Counted from the stretch's first letter, positions 53,857-64,000 are shown. The stretch is DNA of 64,000 nt from Phytophthora quininea (GCA_011947345.1 JAAVTG010000077.1:186001-250000), one strand, 5' to 3'. Numbers and translations are program-made. Notes: a model not told the origin generated them from the sequence alone.

Positions 53857-54987
53857 TCAAGGCTCGTTGGTGGGGAGAGCGGTATATCCTTCTTCGCCCA
53901 TGGCAGGGTCCCAGAAGAACTTGTAGTCCAGCAGCGGTGCCAGCGGTTTGCTAAGCTGGAAGCGCTCGACGAGGTCTGGGTTCGACATGAAGAAGCGCCC
54001 GAAGCCCACCAGGTCAGCGGAACCGCTGCGGATGACGCCTTCCGCGATGTCTCTCGAGTACCCCTTGTTGGCGATAACGGTGCCCTTAAACGCCGTCTTG
54101 GCGTCGAAGGTGGTCAACGGGCGGCACTTGCCGTGGTAAACCCCGTCAGCACCGACGCCTTCCCACCCGTCGAGGATGGCCAAGTAGGCCAGACCGTGCT
54201 CCGAGAGACGCTGGTATACGTAGGTGAACAGCTCGTCGTTGTCGGTGCTGCCCATGCCTCCGTACGGACTGTTGGGAGCAGTCCGCACACCGATGCGGCC
54301 GACCGGGTACACGGTCTTCACCGCCTCCACAACCTCGTGTAGAAACCGATAGCGGTTCTCGAACGAACCGCCATACTCGTCCGTCCGTAAGTTGGTGCAC
54401 GACTGCAGGAACTGGTCGATCAAGTATCCTCCTGCGGCGTGGATTTCGACCCCGTCGAAGCCAGCTTTCTTGGCTCTCTCCGCACACTTGCGGTACTGGT
54501 CTACCACAGCCGGGATCTCTTCGACCCTCAGAGCTCGAGCTCGCTCGTAACCAGTGCGTTCGCCGTTGACGTCTCGCGTGCTGCCTCGTTCGTAGAGAGT
54601 GGCGGACGCCGACACCACCTCGTTGTTGTCGTGGAAGGACGGGTGCGACTGACGCCCCATGTGCCAGAGCTGCACGAAGATCTTGCCTCCCTTCTGGTGC
54701 ACTCGGTCGACGACCTCTTTCCAGCCCTTGACGTGGGCATCCGTGTACAGCGCCGGCGAGCCGTACCACCCGAAGCCCTGCTCGGAGATGGCACACGCTT
54801 CCGTGACAATGAGTCCGGCCCCGGCGCGTTGCTCGTAGTAGACGGCGTTGCGCTCCAGCGGCGTATGCGTGGAAATGTCGCTTCGAGCTCGCGTGACGGG
54901 GCCGTACACGATGCGGTTCTTGAGTTCGATGTCGTCACTAAGACGCAGCGGGGTGAAGAGCTTGTAAGCGGCAGTCGAGGAAACCAT
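53857..54987 (-). CDS. Old Yellow Enzyme family oxidoreductase, copy 3
   Basis: Complete, uninterrupted 376-codon gene from ATG 54987 (MVSSTAAYKLFTPLRLSDDI). It is almost identical to copy 2, but with the full C terminus KFFWDPAMGEEGYTALPTNE. Motifs: KNRIVYGPVTRARSDI, GAGLIVTEACAISEQGFGWY, QLWHMGRQSHPSF, GFDGVEIHAAGGYLIDQFLQ, RTDEYGGSFENRYR. The second residue of the usual His-x-x-His/Asn pair is Gly, and the following Tyr is present. It converges on MFS copy 2, about 80 bp between stops. Of the four OYE genes this is the one readable without any correction over its whole length. Confidence 0.93.
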   Translation of the reverse strand: MVSSTAAYKLFTPLRLSDDIELKNRIVYGPVTRARSDISTHTPLERNAVYYEQRAGAGLIVTEACAISEQGFGWYGSPALYTDAHVKGWKEVVDRVHQKGGKIFVQLWHMGRQSHPSFHDNNEVVSASATLYERGSTRDVNGERTGYERARALRVEEIPAVVDQYRKCAERAKKAGFDGVEIHAAGGYLIDQFLQSCTNLRTDEYGGSFENRYRFLHEVVEAVKTVYPVGRIGVRTAPNSPYGGMGSTDNDELFTYVYQRLSEHGLAYLAILDGWEGVGADGVYHGKCRPLTTFDAKTAFKGTVIANKGYSRDIAEGVIRSGSADLVGFGRFFMSNPDLVERFQLSKPLAPLLDYKFFWDPAMGEEGYTALPTNEP

Positions 54988-55152
54988 GACGGTTGGTTGG
55001 AAGTAGGAAAGGTGTTTTTGGCGGTAGTTTGCGAATTGCAGAGTGAGTGGCAATCGCTACAACCTCCAAAGAAGACAAGAGGGCAATGCAGACATCGAGA
55101 GCTTTGTTGAAAGCCTGATCTAATCAAAGTCGATTGCGTCAGATGTTCACGT

Positions 55153-55803
55153 AAAACTAAGGGCGGCCATTTCGCGTTGGATTGCGTAGTGGAGTAAGAC
55201 GCGCAGAGACGCGCAGACTCAAACGTCCTGTAGTGTCCATTGGAGAGCTCCAAGACAGTGTCGCGAGTGAGCAGAATTGATGAAGTCAATAGGTGCCGAT
55301 ACCGCATTATCGCGACTATTGTGCTGGCCATAAAATTTATACCGCAGAGCTCGGTTGTCCCCCACGCTGGCGTCCGTTATATTGGCCGTTTGACGCTGTT
55401 TAGCCCCCAAAATGATCCTGAAACACTCCTCTATCCACTCCACCAGGCCTCTTCGTGTCGTTCTGAGTGCCAACATGGCGAGGGGAAGAAGATCAGTGAA
55501 GCCGAGGATGCGATGACTGAGTGCCTATAAGTTTTTCCTTAGAACTTGAGAAGGAGAGCCTCGAGGGGCGGAGCATACACGGGAACTTGTCCACGAATGC
55601 ATTGAGACTCCAACAACCACCATTTCACTCGAGTGGGGAGCATACGAGGCGAATCAGAAGGCCGAACAGCCATTGCTTTGATGAGGAGTAAAGTCCACGT
55701 AGATTACTTCTCAAAAAGTGGACCTATGACCTGGTTACCGATTAGCAGCGATGAAATCCCTGCCGCTACGCGAAGATCATTGCGATGTTGTTAATCCACC
55801 CTC
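55153..55803. other. Unduplicated spacer in the right arm
   Basis: Replaces the about 1.35 kb (34703-36049) found at the matching place in the left arm, so it contains the breakpoint that removed the 5' half of MFS copy 3. No supported gene; small frames on both strands lack domains. Confidence 0.6.
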
Positions 55804-56768
55804 ACCGTCGGCAACTTGCTGGTTGCAATCACTTTCTTCTTCGCCAGCACGAGCAGCGGGTGGAGATACATCGCCGGGTTCCCGTTATGCTCGCAGTGTC
55901 GTTCTTGGTGTTGTCCCATTTCATCGTCGTGGAGAGTCCGGCCTGGCTCATGATGGTGGGAAGACAGCAGCAAGCAGAGCTGGAGTTGGCACGCCTATTC
56001 GGTCAAGAAAACGTCTTTCTTGCCATGTCATGGCTCAAGCAAGACAACCCGGCGCGGTCAACCTTCAGCAGTATGTACGTGGTGCCCACAAACGGGTCGA
56101 TCGACATAACGTCACCGACACCGCAGAAAAGCGACTTCGCTAAGCTGTTCTCACCGACGCTTATTCGGCAGCTATTGACGGCGATCGGAGTCGCTGGAGC
56201 CCAGCAGCTCACGGGCATCAACGCCGTCTTCTTCTACTCGTCCAGTCTCTTCGAGCAGGCTGGCATCCCCGACGCTCGTCTCGGTATTGTAGCCGTCAAC
56301 TTCATCAACGTGCTGCCTACGCTGTTCTGCGGATTTCTAGCGAGACGTGTCGGCAACAAACGGCTCATTCTCTACGGACTGACGGGGATGCTGTGCAGTG
56401 CGGTCGGCATCACCGTGTCGCTTATTGCTAGTCTTCCTGCTCTCGCCATTGTGTTCACAGCGTGCTACGTGGCGACCTTCGGCTCCAGCCTCGGTCCTCT
56501 GGCGTGGGTGGTTATGGCAGAACTCTTCCCTGACGACATCCGCGCGATGGGCACGTCCGTCTGTGTGGGGTGCAGCTGGCTGTGTAACCTCACGGTGGGG
56601 CTCAGCTACCCGTACATCGCCTCGGCCTTAGTGGGCTTTAGCTTCGTTCCCTTCATGTTCACGGTGTCGCTGTCCTTCGCTTTTGTGCTCCTAATTGTGC
56701 CGGACACCTCAGGCAAGACCATCCAGGAAATCCAAGACGAGTTCGAGGCAAAGTGGTCCAAAAAGTAA
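55804..56768 (+). pseudogene. MFS sugar porter copy 3, 5'-truncated
   Basis: Begins abruptly inside the fifth membrane-helix region (TVGNLLVAITFFF in a shifted frame) and runs to the normal end WSKK. Motifs: SFLVLSHFIVVESPAWLMMV, AGAQQLTGINAVFFYSSSLF, GPLAWVVMAELFPDDIRAMG and VPDTSGKTIQEIQDEFEAKW. The first five or so helices, including the RXGRR loop, are missing because unrelated sequence abuts at 55804. One base appears missing in CCC near 55885. It is the inverted-duplicate partner of copy 1, including the 3' flanking sequence up to OYE copy 4. It cannot form a whole transporter. Confidence 0.88.
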
Positions 56769-57059
56769 GTATACTCTAAGACAATTAATAAACGCTTCCT
56801 CCACTAGACCATTGCCTTCAGTCTTCTCGGTTCATCCTCGTGCGAGACGCATTCATCATGCAAAGCGGAAACTCGTCCAGCATGATTGTGCCACAAGAGT
56901 ACTGAGATAGGTTACCGTAATCGTGCTTACCTTCAGAAATGCGAAGGTAATCTCTCGTCGATCTCAAGTGGATCGGCTCCAAGCATCCTTTCACTACTCA
57001 ACTTCACTACTACAACTCAACACCTCAACAACTACTGCCGCTTTAAAGCAATAGCTATC

Positions 57060-58243
57060 ATGTCTGCTACCGCCAACTACAAACTCTTCACGCCGCTGCG
57101 CCTCGGCCACGACCTGGAGCTCAAGAACCGCATCGTCTTCGGCCCTGCCACGCGAGCCCGCATCAACCCCGCCACTCACGCCCCGGAAGAGATGCAGGCC
57201 ATCTACTACGAGCAGCGTGCTGGCGCCGGACTTACCATCTCCGAAGGCTGCGCCATCTCCGAGCAGGGCTTTGGCTGGTACGGCTCGCCGGGTCTCTTCA
57301 CGGACAAACAGGCCAAGGGCTGGAAGGAGGTCGTCGACCGAGTGCACCAGAAGGGAGGCAAGATCTTCGTGCAGCTCTGGCACATGGGGCGCCAGTCGCA
57401 CCCGTCCTTCCACGACAACAACGAGGTGGTGTCGGCGTCTGCCACGCAGTACGAAGGAGGCGCCACCCGCGACGTCAATGGAGAGCGCGCGACTTTCGAG
57501 CGAGCCCGCGCTCTGCGCATCGACGAGCTTCCTGGCGTAGTGGAGCAGTACCGCAAGTGCGCGGAGCTGGCGAAGCAGGTCGGCTTCGACGGCGCCGAGG
57601 TGCACGCCGGCAGCGGATACCTGATCGACCAGTTCCTCCAGTCCTGTACGAACCAGCGCACCGACGCGTACGGAGGCTCGTTCGAGAACCGCTACCGCCT
57701 TCTGCACGAGATCGTCGAGGCTGTCAAGACCGTGTACCCTAGCCACCGGGTCGGCGTGCGCGTGTCACCGTCGAGCAAGTACGGCGGCATGGGCAGCGAA
57801 GACAACGTGGAGCTGTTCAGCTACGTCTTTGAGCGACTGTCAGAGCACAAGCTGGGCTACCTGGCGATCCTGGATGGCTTCGGCTTTGGCTACTCGGACA
57901 AGAGCCGCGTGACGACGGTGCTGGACGTCAAGAAGCACTTTGACGGCGTCGTGATGGCCAACTGCAGCTACTCGCGCGACACTGCCGAGGGGTCGTTCGC
58001 AGCGGCGCCGCCGACATGGTGGGGTTTGTCCGGCAGTTCATGTCGAACCCGGACCTGGCCGAACGATTCCAGAACGACTGGCCGCTGAACGACGAGCTCG
58101 GCTACGAGTTCTACTGGGACCCTAGAATGGGCAAGGACGGATACATCACCCCACCGTCGTACGATCTGCTGGCGAAGAACAACGAGAAGCGGTCGCTGAA
58201 AGAGCGCTTGGCAGGCATGGCGTGCCCCTTTTCGAGCCCGTAG
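57060..58243 (+). CDS. Old Yellow Enzyme family oxidoreductase, copy 4
   Basis: Partner of copy 1 in the inverted duplication. Start ATG 57060 (MSATANYKLFTPLRLGHDLE). Motifs: KNRIVFGPATRARI, GAGLTISEGCAISEQGFGWY, QLWHMGRQSHPSFHDNNEVV, GFDGAEVHAGSGYLIDQFLQ, RTDAYGGSFENRYR. The second position of the substrate pair is Ser (HAGS). One frame break, at GGGG near 57988. One more G links it to VGFVRQFMSNPDLAERFQND and the end LKERLAGMACPFSSP. Copy 1 breaks at the same run. About 394 residues. It follows truncated MFS copy 3 by about 290 bp on the same strand. Confidence 0.9.
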
Positions 58244-58934
58244 GAGCTGGTTGAACTCGGTGGCGAAGCTAACACGAATATAATAGCTCTTGAGCGATTG
58301 TTGCGTTGGCACAGCTGTATCCACTTGTCATTGCCACGAGCACTGCGTATTATAGCCGACAACTTCTTGCGTTTTGCGTGACGCGGCAGATTTCCTAACC
58401 AAACCAGCTTGGAAACGCCATGCAGCACCTGCCGTTTGGCTAAGCTAAACTCGCGTTATCTCCGTGTCGTGGTTGAGGCTCGTTCACCAGCTTGCTATTG
58501 TCGCAGACTTTGTTGTTCTCGCCAACCATTGCAAAGGGATCATCGCCATTTCAGTTGCTAACACCCAACCTCGCCGTATGGCCTCCTCGAAAGCTGGTTA
58601 CAGCACGTGGTGTGGGTCTCTAAATTCCAGGGCCAACTGGTAAATGAATTAAGCAGGTCACGGTCTCTTGGCGTTGCAAAACTAGATCTGGTTGAGACAA
58701 CGACAAATTCGTGAAGTTTGTTCAGCTGTGAATGGCTCAATAAGACTCGCTCACCAGATCCAGGCGGACATTTGTAGGCGCGGTAACTTCAACGCGAACT
58801 GCGCATCTCTGCAGAGCACAGTCTCTCTTGGTCGATAGGCGCGGTGCTGTGGCTGAGCACAAGTAAAAGCTCATTTCCAATTTCACCTTTCAACAGCGAC
58901 AAAAGCTACCCTCAATCACCACTTTACCTTCACC
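58244..58934. promoter_or_regulatory. Intergenic region upstream of MFS copy 4
   Basis: About 690 bp with no supported gene. It must hold the OYE4 terminator and MFS4 promoter. The 40 bp before the start codon are pyrimidine-rich and lack ATG, as is common for oomycete leaders. Confidence 0.45.
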
Positions 58935-60470
58935 ATGACTGAACCATCACACGAGACGACAGAGACGGTTGACATTGCAGCGGAAGCCGCTTACAACGAG
59001 GTCGCCCCAACGCCTAACCAAGGCCCCCATATCCACATCAACGCTTTCGATGACATCAACAAGGAAGCTGCCCGTCAACTCAAGCCCAAGACTCTGTTGT
59101 ATACGAGTGTGCTGGTCTCGCTGCTGCAGCCGTTCCAGAGCGGTTGGTCCACCTCGCAGATGAACCTCTCGCAGTACAATGACACCACTCAGTGTGATGC
59201 TCGACCCGTGGCGGAAGGCACGTGCCTCATGTTCCCAGGTCACTCCAAGCTGGAGTGGACGTTCGCTGTCAACGCCTGGATCTTCGGCGCCATGATCGGC
59301 TCGCTTTGCTGTGGCCACTTCAGCGACAAGCTGGGGCGCAAGAAGGTCCTGATGCTCAACTGCGTCTTCATGATTGTCGGCGGAGTGATCCAAGCGGCCG
59401 TGTCCAACATTTGGCCGTTCGCTGTCGGCCGCCTCATTGCCGGATTGGCCTCCGGCACTGCCACCGGCACCATCGGCGCCTACGTGAACGAATTGTCGCC
59501 ACCGCACATGCGCAACACGTTGGGTCTGGGTCTACAGATTTCGACGACAATCGGCATCCTATTCCCCGCCATCTGCTTCTTCTTCGCCAACACGAGCAGC
59601 GGGTGGCGCTACCTGGCGGCATTCCCGTGCGTGTTGGGCGCCTTGTTCCTACTCCTTGCTCCGACGCTGAGTGTGGAGAGCCCCGCGTGGCTGCTGACCA
59701 AGGACCGTCGTGAAGAGGCTTGTTCGGTGATCGCTCGACTGTACGGCGAGGAGAATGTGGGCACGGTGCTGTCGTGGCTCGAGGTGGCCAAGAAGCTCGA
59801 CGACGCCGAGCAGGGCCAAATTGCTGGCGAACCACCAGTGAAGGAGTCTATGTTCGCCCCACGCTACCGGATGCAGCTGGCCGGCGCCATCCTGCTTTCG
59901 TGCGCGCAGCAGCTCTCGGGTATTAACGCTGTGTTCTACTACTCCGGCAGCATCTTCTCGGATGCAGGTATTTCGGATTCGCGCATCGGCACGCTTATCA
60001 TCGACTTCATCAACATTTGGCCAGCCTTCTTCACGGGCGTGCTCGCCATTCGCTTCGGCAATCGCAACATGATCCTGTGGGGTCTGGCAGGCATGGTAGT
60101 GATGTCGATCGGGATGACGGTGGCCTTCATCGTGGACGTGTCGGCACTGTCGATCGTCTTCACGGCACTCTACGTGATCGTTTTCGGTGTGACGTTGGGC
60201 CCGCTGGTGTGGGTGATGACCGCCGACATGTTCCCAGACTCGATTCGCGCCAGCGCGTCGTCCTTGTGCATTGGTATCAACTGGCTGTGCAACCTCATCG
60301 TCGGTGTTTCGTACCCGTACGTGTCGGACGCTCTCAACGACTACGCCTACGTGCCGTTTGTGGTGCTGTTGGCGGTCTTCTATCTGCTAGCGTTGAAGTT
60401 GGTGCCGGAGACGTCGGGCAAGTCGGCCGAAGAGATCCAAGCCGAGTACGACTCGAAGCGTGAGAAGTAA
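58935..60470 (+). CDS. MFS sugar porter (SLC2/GLUT-like), copy 4, intact
   Basis: Uninterrupted, single-exon, 511 residues. A 50-residue hydrophilic N terminus (MTEPSHETTETVDIAAEAAY) is followed by twelve predicted membrane segments. Motifs: SLLQPFQSGWSTSQMNLSQY, CGHFSDKLGRKKVL (loop 2), GRLIAGLASGTATG, VESPAWLLTKDRREEA, CAQQLSGINAVFYYSG (QQLSG, sugar-binding helix 7), LGPLVWVMTADMFPDSIRAS and VPETSGKSAEEIQAEYDSKR (PETKG-like end). It belongs to the same family as copies 1-3 but is clearly more diverged, so it is an older paralogue. Expected to bring hexoses or related polyols across the plasma membrane, probably with protons; the substrate cannot be read from sequence. Confidence 0.94.
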   Translation: MTEPSHETTETVDIAAEAAYNEVAPTPNQGPHIHINAFDDINKEAARQLKPKTLLYTSVLVSLLQPFQSGWSTSQMNLSQYNDTTQCDARPVAEGTCLMFPGHSKLEWTFAVNAWIFGAMIGSLCCGHFSDKLGRKKVLMLNCVFMIVGGVIQAAVSNIWPFAVGRLIAGLASGTATGTIGAYVNELSPPHMRNTLGLGLQISTTIGILFPAICFFFANTSSGWRYLAAFPCVLGALFLLLAPTLSVESPAWLLTKDRREEACSVIARLYGEENVGTVLSWLEVAKKLDDAEQGQIAGEPPVKESMFAPRYRMQLAGAILLSCAQQLSGINAVFYYSGSIFSDAGISDSRIGTLIIDFINIWPAFFTGVLAIRFGNRNMILWGLAGMVVMSIGMTVAFIVDVSALSIVFTALYVIVFGVTLGPLVWVMTADMFPDSIRASASSLCIGINWLCNLIVGVSYPYVSDALNDYAYVPFVVLLAVFYLLALKLVPETSGKSAEEIQAEYDSKREK

Positions 60471-60729
60471 ATCGACGAAGACAGTCGACCTGTAGGCACT
60501 TGTGTGTATACCAAACCAATAGACGAAGATTTAGCACACATTGTCCACATCATCGGCACTGAGGACACTTGCTTCATGATACGGTCAGTTTTAGTACGAA
60601 GTATTTTTGCGCTCGAAGACGATAATTCTGTTTCAAGTGCCGGCCTCGCGTACTATTCGCCGTTTCCTCAATGCCCCGCAGTCTTATTCGTCAGACAACG
60701 GCAAGGTCATTGCATTGCGCGTTGCAACG

Positions 60730-61579
60730 ATGGAGGGCTACTTGATCCGGGTACCAGTGGAAGCTTGCTTTCCCGATAACCGTCCAGCATGGAGGCAAAG
60801 AGCCGATCCGAACGGACCAGTTCGCTCTCGTGTGCTTTACTACGTGCTGGAAGAAGGATTCCTGCGCGGCTACGAATCGCCGGATGACGTCGGCGAGCCT
60901 GTTGAATGCTTCCAGTTGACCAGCCACCGTCTCGAGGTGAATATCATGAACTCCCTCAATATTATCGAGTTGAAAGCGAGGGCGGTCACGGAGCCACCGG
61001 TGAAGCACTTTGTGGAGCAAACGTCGAGTTCAGACAGTAGCGACAGCGATGACGACAACGATAACGATAGCACCAACAGCAAGCAGAGCGAAGAGTACAC
61101 ACCACATGTGGCCATTTCACCAACTCCTGCTGGGGTCGTATCGGGGAGTTTCCACGTCGTCTTTTTGCGTCGAACAAGGAAATGACCAAGAAATGGTCCG
61201 CGAAGCTGTTGAATTGGAACCGCTTCGTTTTTGGGGCTTTGATAACCTCGACGCGGAGACTCTCAAGCAAGCTAAAGACGAAATTGTTTGCGCTTTGGCC
61301 GCCATTAATGCTGCCAACCGATTCCTACGACCAGTGGAGGTGCAAACCTCTCCACTTTCCGGTCTGCCTTCCAGACCTACACACCAAGACGTCAATTTAA
61401 TCCCCGCTCCAATCGCGCAGACAATTGTATCGGTTGTTCAAGAGAGTTCTCCTGTGCCAGCCGACAAAGACATCAACACGGAACCCAGCAGCGCCACAAA
61501 GCCTTCAGATCCACAACCTTGGTGGATGGTTCCGTTTGCGAGATCCAGAAAGATTTCCTCGTACTCACTGAGCCGCTAG
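60730..61579 (+). CDS. PH-like domain protein, frame interrupted
   Basis: The first in-frame ATG (60730) opens a pleckstrin-homology-like domain: MEGYLIRVPVEACFPDNRPA, VRSRVLYYVLEEGFLRGYES, CFQLTSHRLEVNIMNSLNII. Then comes a Ser/Asp low-complexity linker (SSSDSSDSDDDNDNDSTNSK) and a C-terminal segment ELEPLRFWGFDNLDAETLKQ ending PQPWWMVPFARSRKISSYS. The frame moves by two between 61120 and 61170, where GGGG, GGGG and TTTTT lie; two missing bases would explain it. The open frame continues upstream of the ATG to 60607 with no start, so a first exon may exist. PH domains bind phosphoinositides or proteins. Function unknown. Stop is 36 bp from the stop of the convergent PH-domain gene. Confidence 0.65.
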
Positions 61580-61614
61580 AGTCACGGGTTGGTCAATGTT
61601 GTGTAGTAATTCTT

Positions 61615-64000
61615 TTACAGGTCTGCGAATTCCACTTGGACGCTCCCCTCGATGTCGTTGGTCTCTATAAACTCACACGCCACGGTTTGCGTGTAGGTTC
61701 CGATGATTTTATATTCAGCTTGTTCAGGTTCTTCAAATTCATCCAAATTGCCATCGGAGTCTGCAGAGCTACTCGTGCTCTCACTGTTTTCAGATGTCTG
61801 ATTGTCGACAGGCCCTATTGAGGCTGTCGGAATCACTCGATATGTCATTTTCATGGTAATCTGCGCGCTCAGAGCATTCGTATTGTTTGGCCTGGTCGAG
61901 TTAGAGATATGGATATTAATCGGCTGCATTGCTCGGGCGTCTGGACAGATACAAAACCTTTCGTTGCCGAATAATAGATGCAGCATGTCAAGGATATCGC
62001 CCCCGCCGTTCGTGCGCGAGCTGCAGATAATAACCTGACGCGCAAACCGCAGGGCAGTCATTTCTTCTGCTGCAGTAGGCGTGTCTGCTTTTGTCGGTCC
62101 TGAACCGACAACTCGATCATCTTGTTTCTTATCAGCGCATTTTGAAATCTCCATCATTAACGCGATGATGGTATCTTCGAACGATGCTGGGGTGCACAGA
62201 ACACCATTGATTCTAACGCGATCTCGTTGTAAATCTTTCAGCGCTTGGCTAAGAGTCCACGACTTGTATCGTTCCTCTCGTGCAGCACCGTCTATTGTGT
62301 CCAGATAAGCGTACAATGAGTGAAGCGGAAGTGTAAGCGACTTTTGATTGCCTGGGACCGCCAAGCAGCCGGCTACCGTCTTCATCCACGAAGTTTCCGT
62401 CAATTCTTCCTTGTGATCGCCCCGATTTAATTCTCGCACTCGTGAAAGCATACGACAGCGGTTTATCTCGGCAGAAATTTTTCGAGCCCAGGTTGTGGCC
62501 TCTGCAGCGGTAGTCACATCCACTACCCGCCGCATACTGCCGCTTTGGTCGAAAAATGCAAACGCGTGGCGGCCTTCACCACCTTGAGGGGTACTTTTCC
62601 GCACCATCCAATCCGTCTCCGACAGATCGATCTGACTCAGAGGTTGCTTGTCCTTTAAGAAACGTTTGCTAGCTTCCGTTGATCTTCCTTCGCGCTCACG
62701 ACCCAACTCGAACACAAAATCTGCACAGCGAGTTTTGCAGGGAAAAAGTAGAGGATGTGGTTGTCGCACAAACAAGCATATTCCTCCTTTTGCGACCTCC
62801 AAAAGGATCCCCACTGTGTAGACACGACGGATCCTTCGAAGAGGATAGCAACGCCTCCACCGCCAGCAATATCTTCTGACAACCCTCGAACAAGTTCCTC
62901 CTTGCTAACGTTTGAGCTGCCTGGCGAATTTTTATCCATTTCGTCACCAGAAAGCGGGGCTATGGAGTGCCGACGATACGCAATTACTCGTGAATTTGCG
63001 TTGCTGTCCGTGAGAGTGTCGACCATTTTTTCAGCAAGCGTAGCAGCTTATCCGTCGATAGTGCAGAATTTCCCAGTACTGCATCCCGGAGAAGTAGAAC
63101 CAGTCCTTGTACATCATCTTGTAGTAACTGGATGCGGTCAATGAGCTGCATTCCTGCTCGAAGCAAGACAGCATCTGCATTCTGGCACGAGCTTCTACAG
63201 CCATAATTTAATTTTGGTAGTGCTGGTATTTCCTGGCCTGGACATCGTCGCCGTGAGAGTAAACGTCTCTTGTGTCTTGCTCTTTGTAGGAGCTTCTTCA
63301 TAATTAAACTTCTGCGGTAGTTGTTCGCAAGAAAGCCGAGCGAGTCTACTTCGTTGACTGGACTCGATAATTTTGTTCGGGTTTGATTTTGCTGCTCTTC
63401 ACAGGATAAGATACACACCGTTGAGACTGGCCGAATTTCTTCAACTGCCTTGCGGCGAGGTAAGGCCATAGTCGACGACTGTTTATTGGGATGCTCAAAA
63501 CTGTGTTTGGCAGGCCACCGGGGATAGTTGAAGGTGGAGGGATGAAATTCAAGAATATCAAGATCTTTCACTTCATCCACGATAAAGCGCCATGGCTGGA
63601 GCTCTGTGAAAGACAACAGTTGAGATAAAGAAGATGCTGGTATCACACATTTCCATTCGTACCTGATCCGACCCGTACGAGAGTTAGCTTTCCACCTAAA
63701 TCGTCTTTAGTGCGGCATGCTCGATCAGCCGCAGGGTCAATGTCGCAATCGATACATGAAATATCACCATTGCCGCTGCTCTCAACGTCATTGTTTTTGC
63801 GGCAAGCACTGCGTTTTCCTAACTTCCTCATCAATTCAGAGACCGTCATACTCGGTACACATTCCACACGAACAAGCTCGTCAGACGGCAGAACCACCCT
63901 ACGTCCAGACGTGCGACGTTAGGCACCACCCCAGATCCCTCTACGAACAGGTTTGCGTTCTTGAGTCTGTTCCTACCTCACACACGTAGTCGTCTTCATC
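61615..64000 (-). CDS. PH-domain protein with ubiquitin/RA-like N terminus, partial (5' end off the window)
   Basis: Reads from the right window edge. A short exon ends DEDDYVCE with donor GTAGGA at 63976; the next exon starts at 63898 after CGTAG. The first segment (VVLPSDELVRVECVPSMTVS, PASSLSQLLSFTELQPWRFI) resembles a ubiquitin- or RA-like fold. A basic helical part follows (LIMKKLLQRARHKRRLLSRR), then a PH domain (STQWGSFWRSQKEEYACLCD, RHAFAFFDQSGSMRRVVDVT, EATTWARKISAEINRCR). The C-terminal half is unrecognised (RFARQVIICSSRTNGGGDIL), ending SVQVEFADL. Breaks near 63650, at TTTTTT 63026-63031 and near 62745 are each repaired by one extra base. Probably a lipid-binding signalling adaptor (inference). 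Confidence 0.7.

Larger units (their letters stand above)
53911..58229 (-). repeat. Right arm of inverted segmental duplication
   Basis: Contains OYE3(-), truncated MFS3(+), OYE4(+), the mirror order of the left arm. Breakpoints are sharp by eye: the match ends after ccccttttcg at 58229 and at the Trp codon of DYKFFW (53911). Confidence 0.9.

Noticed and set aside
1..64000. tRNA, rRNA or CRISPR loci
   Set aside because: No cloverleaf with a GGTTCRA box, no rRNA-like sequence and no evenly spaced short repeats were found by eye; a covariance-model search would be decisive.

Overview
This window looks like nuclear DNA of an oomycete, most likely Phytophthora or a close relative. Host genes are densely packed and carry short GT-AG introns (mostly about 55-80 nt). 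Coding sequence is GC-rich. Host genes alternate with blocks of very diverse transposons (two hAT elements, a Mutator-like element, a LINE, a pogo-type element, a Fanzor and a Ty3 chromovirus). No prokaryotic operon signals, rRNA, CRISPR array or clear tRNA were seen.

Layout. 1-16.8 kb is a transposon graveyard: a hAT element (minus strand), a SET-domain ORF with TGA stops, a convergent MULE transposase, a rearranged LINE, a pogo-type DDE transposase, a second hAT, a short unrecognised relic, and a Fanzor (eukaryotic TnpB-like RNA-guided nuclease). 16.8-32.2 kb is a housekeeping island: an NTF2/SnoaL-like protein, an armadillo-like protein, an importin-9-type karyopherin, a SulP-STAS-cNMP transporter, a plasma-membrane-type H+-ATPase, a mitochondrial DnaJ and a 40-residue OST4-like oligosaccharyltransferase subunit. 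32.3-37.3 kb and 53.9-58.2 kb are two arms of an inverted segmental duplication carrying Old Yellow Enzyme (OYE) reductases and sugar-porter MFS genes. Between the arms lie a secreted subtilase, a secreted acidic protein, an SLC25A39/40-type mitochondrial carrier, COX15, an alpha/beta hydrolase, and another MFS gene split by a young 5.5-kb Ty3 chromovirus (identical-looking 278-bp LTRs, 5-bp target duplication). 58.9-64 kb holds an intact MFS sugar porter and two convergent PH-domain genes, the last cut by the window end.

A warning that affects every gene: most frame breaks are a single missing base inside or beside a short homopolymer, and nearly all shift the frame in the same direction. 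Conserved housekeeping genes (H+-ATPase, importin, COX15, DnaJ, hydrolase, SulP) show this as often as the transposons do. I read it as homopolymer under-calling in the assembly rather than mass pseudogenisation. I therefore report such loci as genes with probable sequence errors, and reserve pseudogene for nonsense codons, truncation or insertion.

How the genes may work together: four OYE copies and four MFS sugar porters alternate over 28 kb and have been co-amplified, which suggests a linked uptake-plus-reduction function (inference). The H+-ATPase supplies the proton gradient that such porters and the nearby SulP transporter could use. DnaJ, the SLC25A39/40-type carrier and COX15 are unlinked mitochondrial functions.
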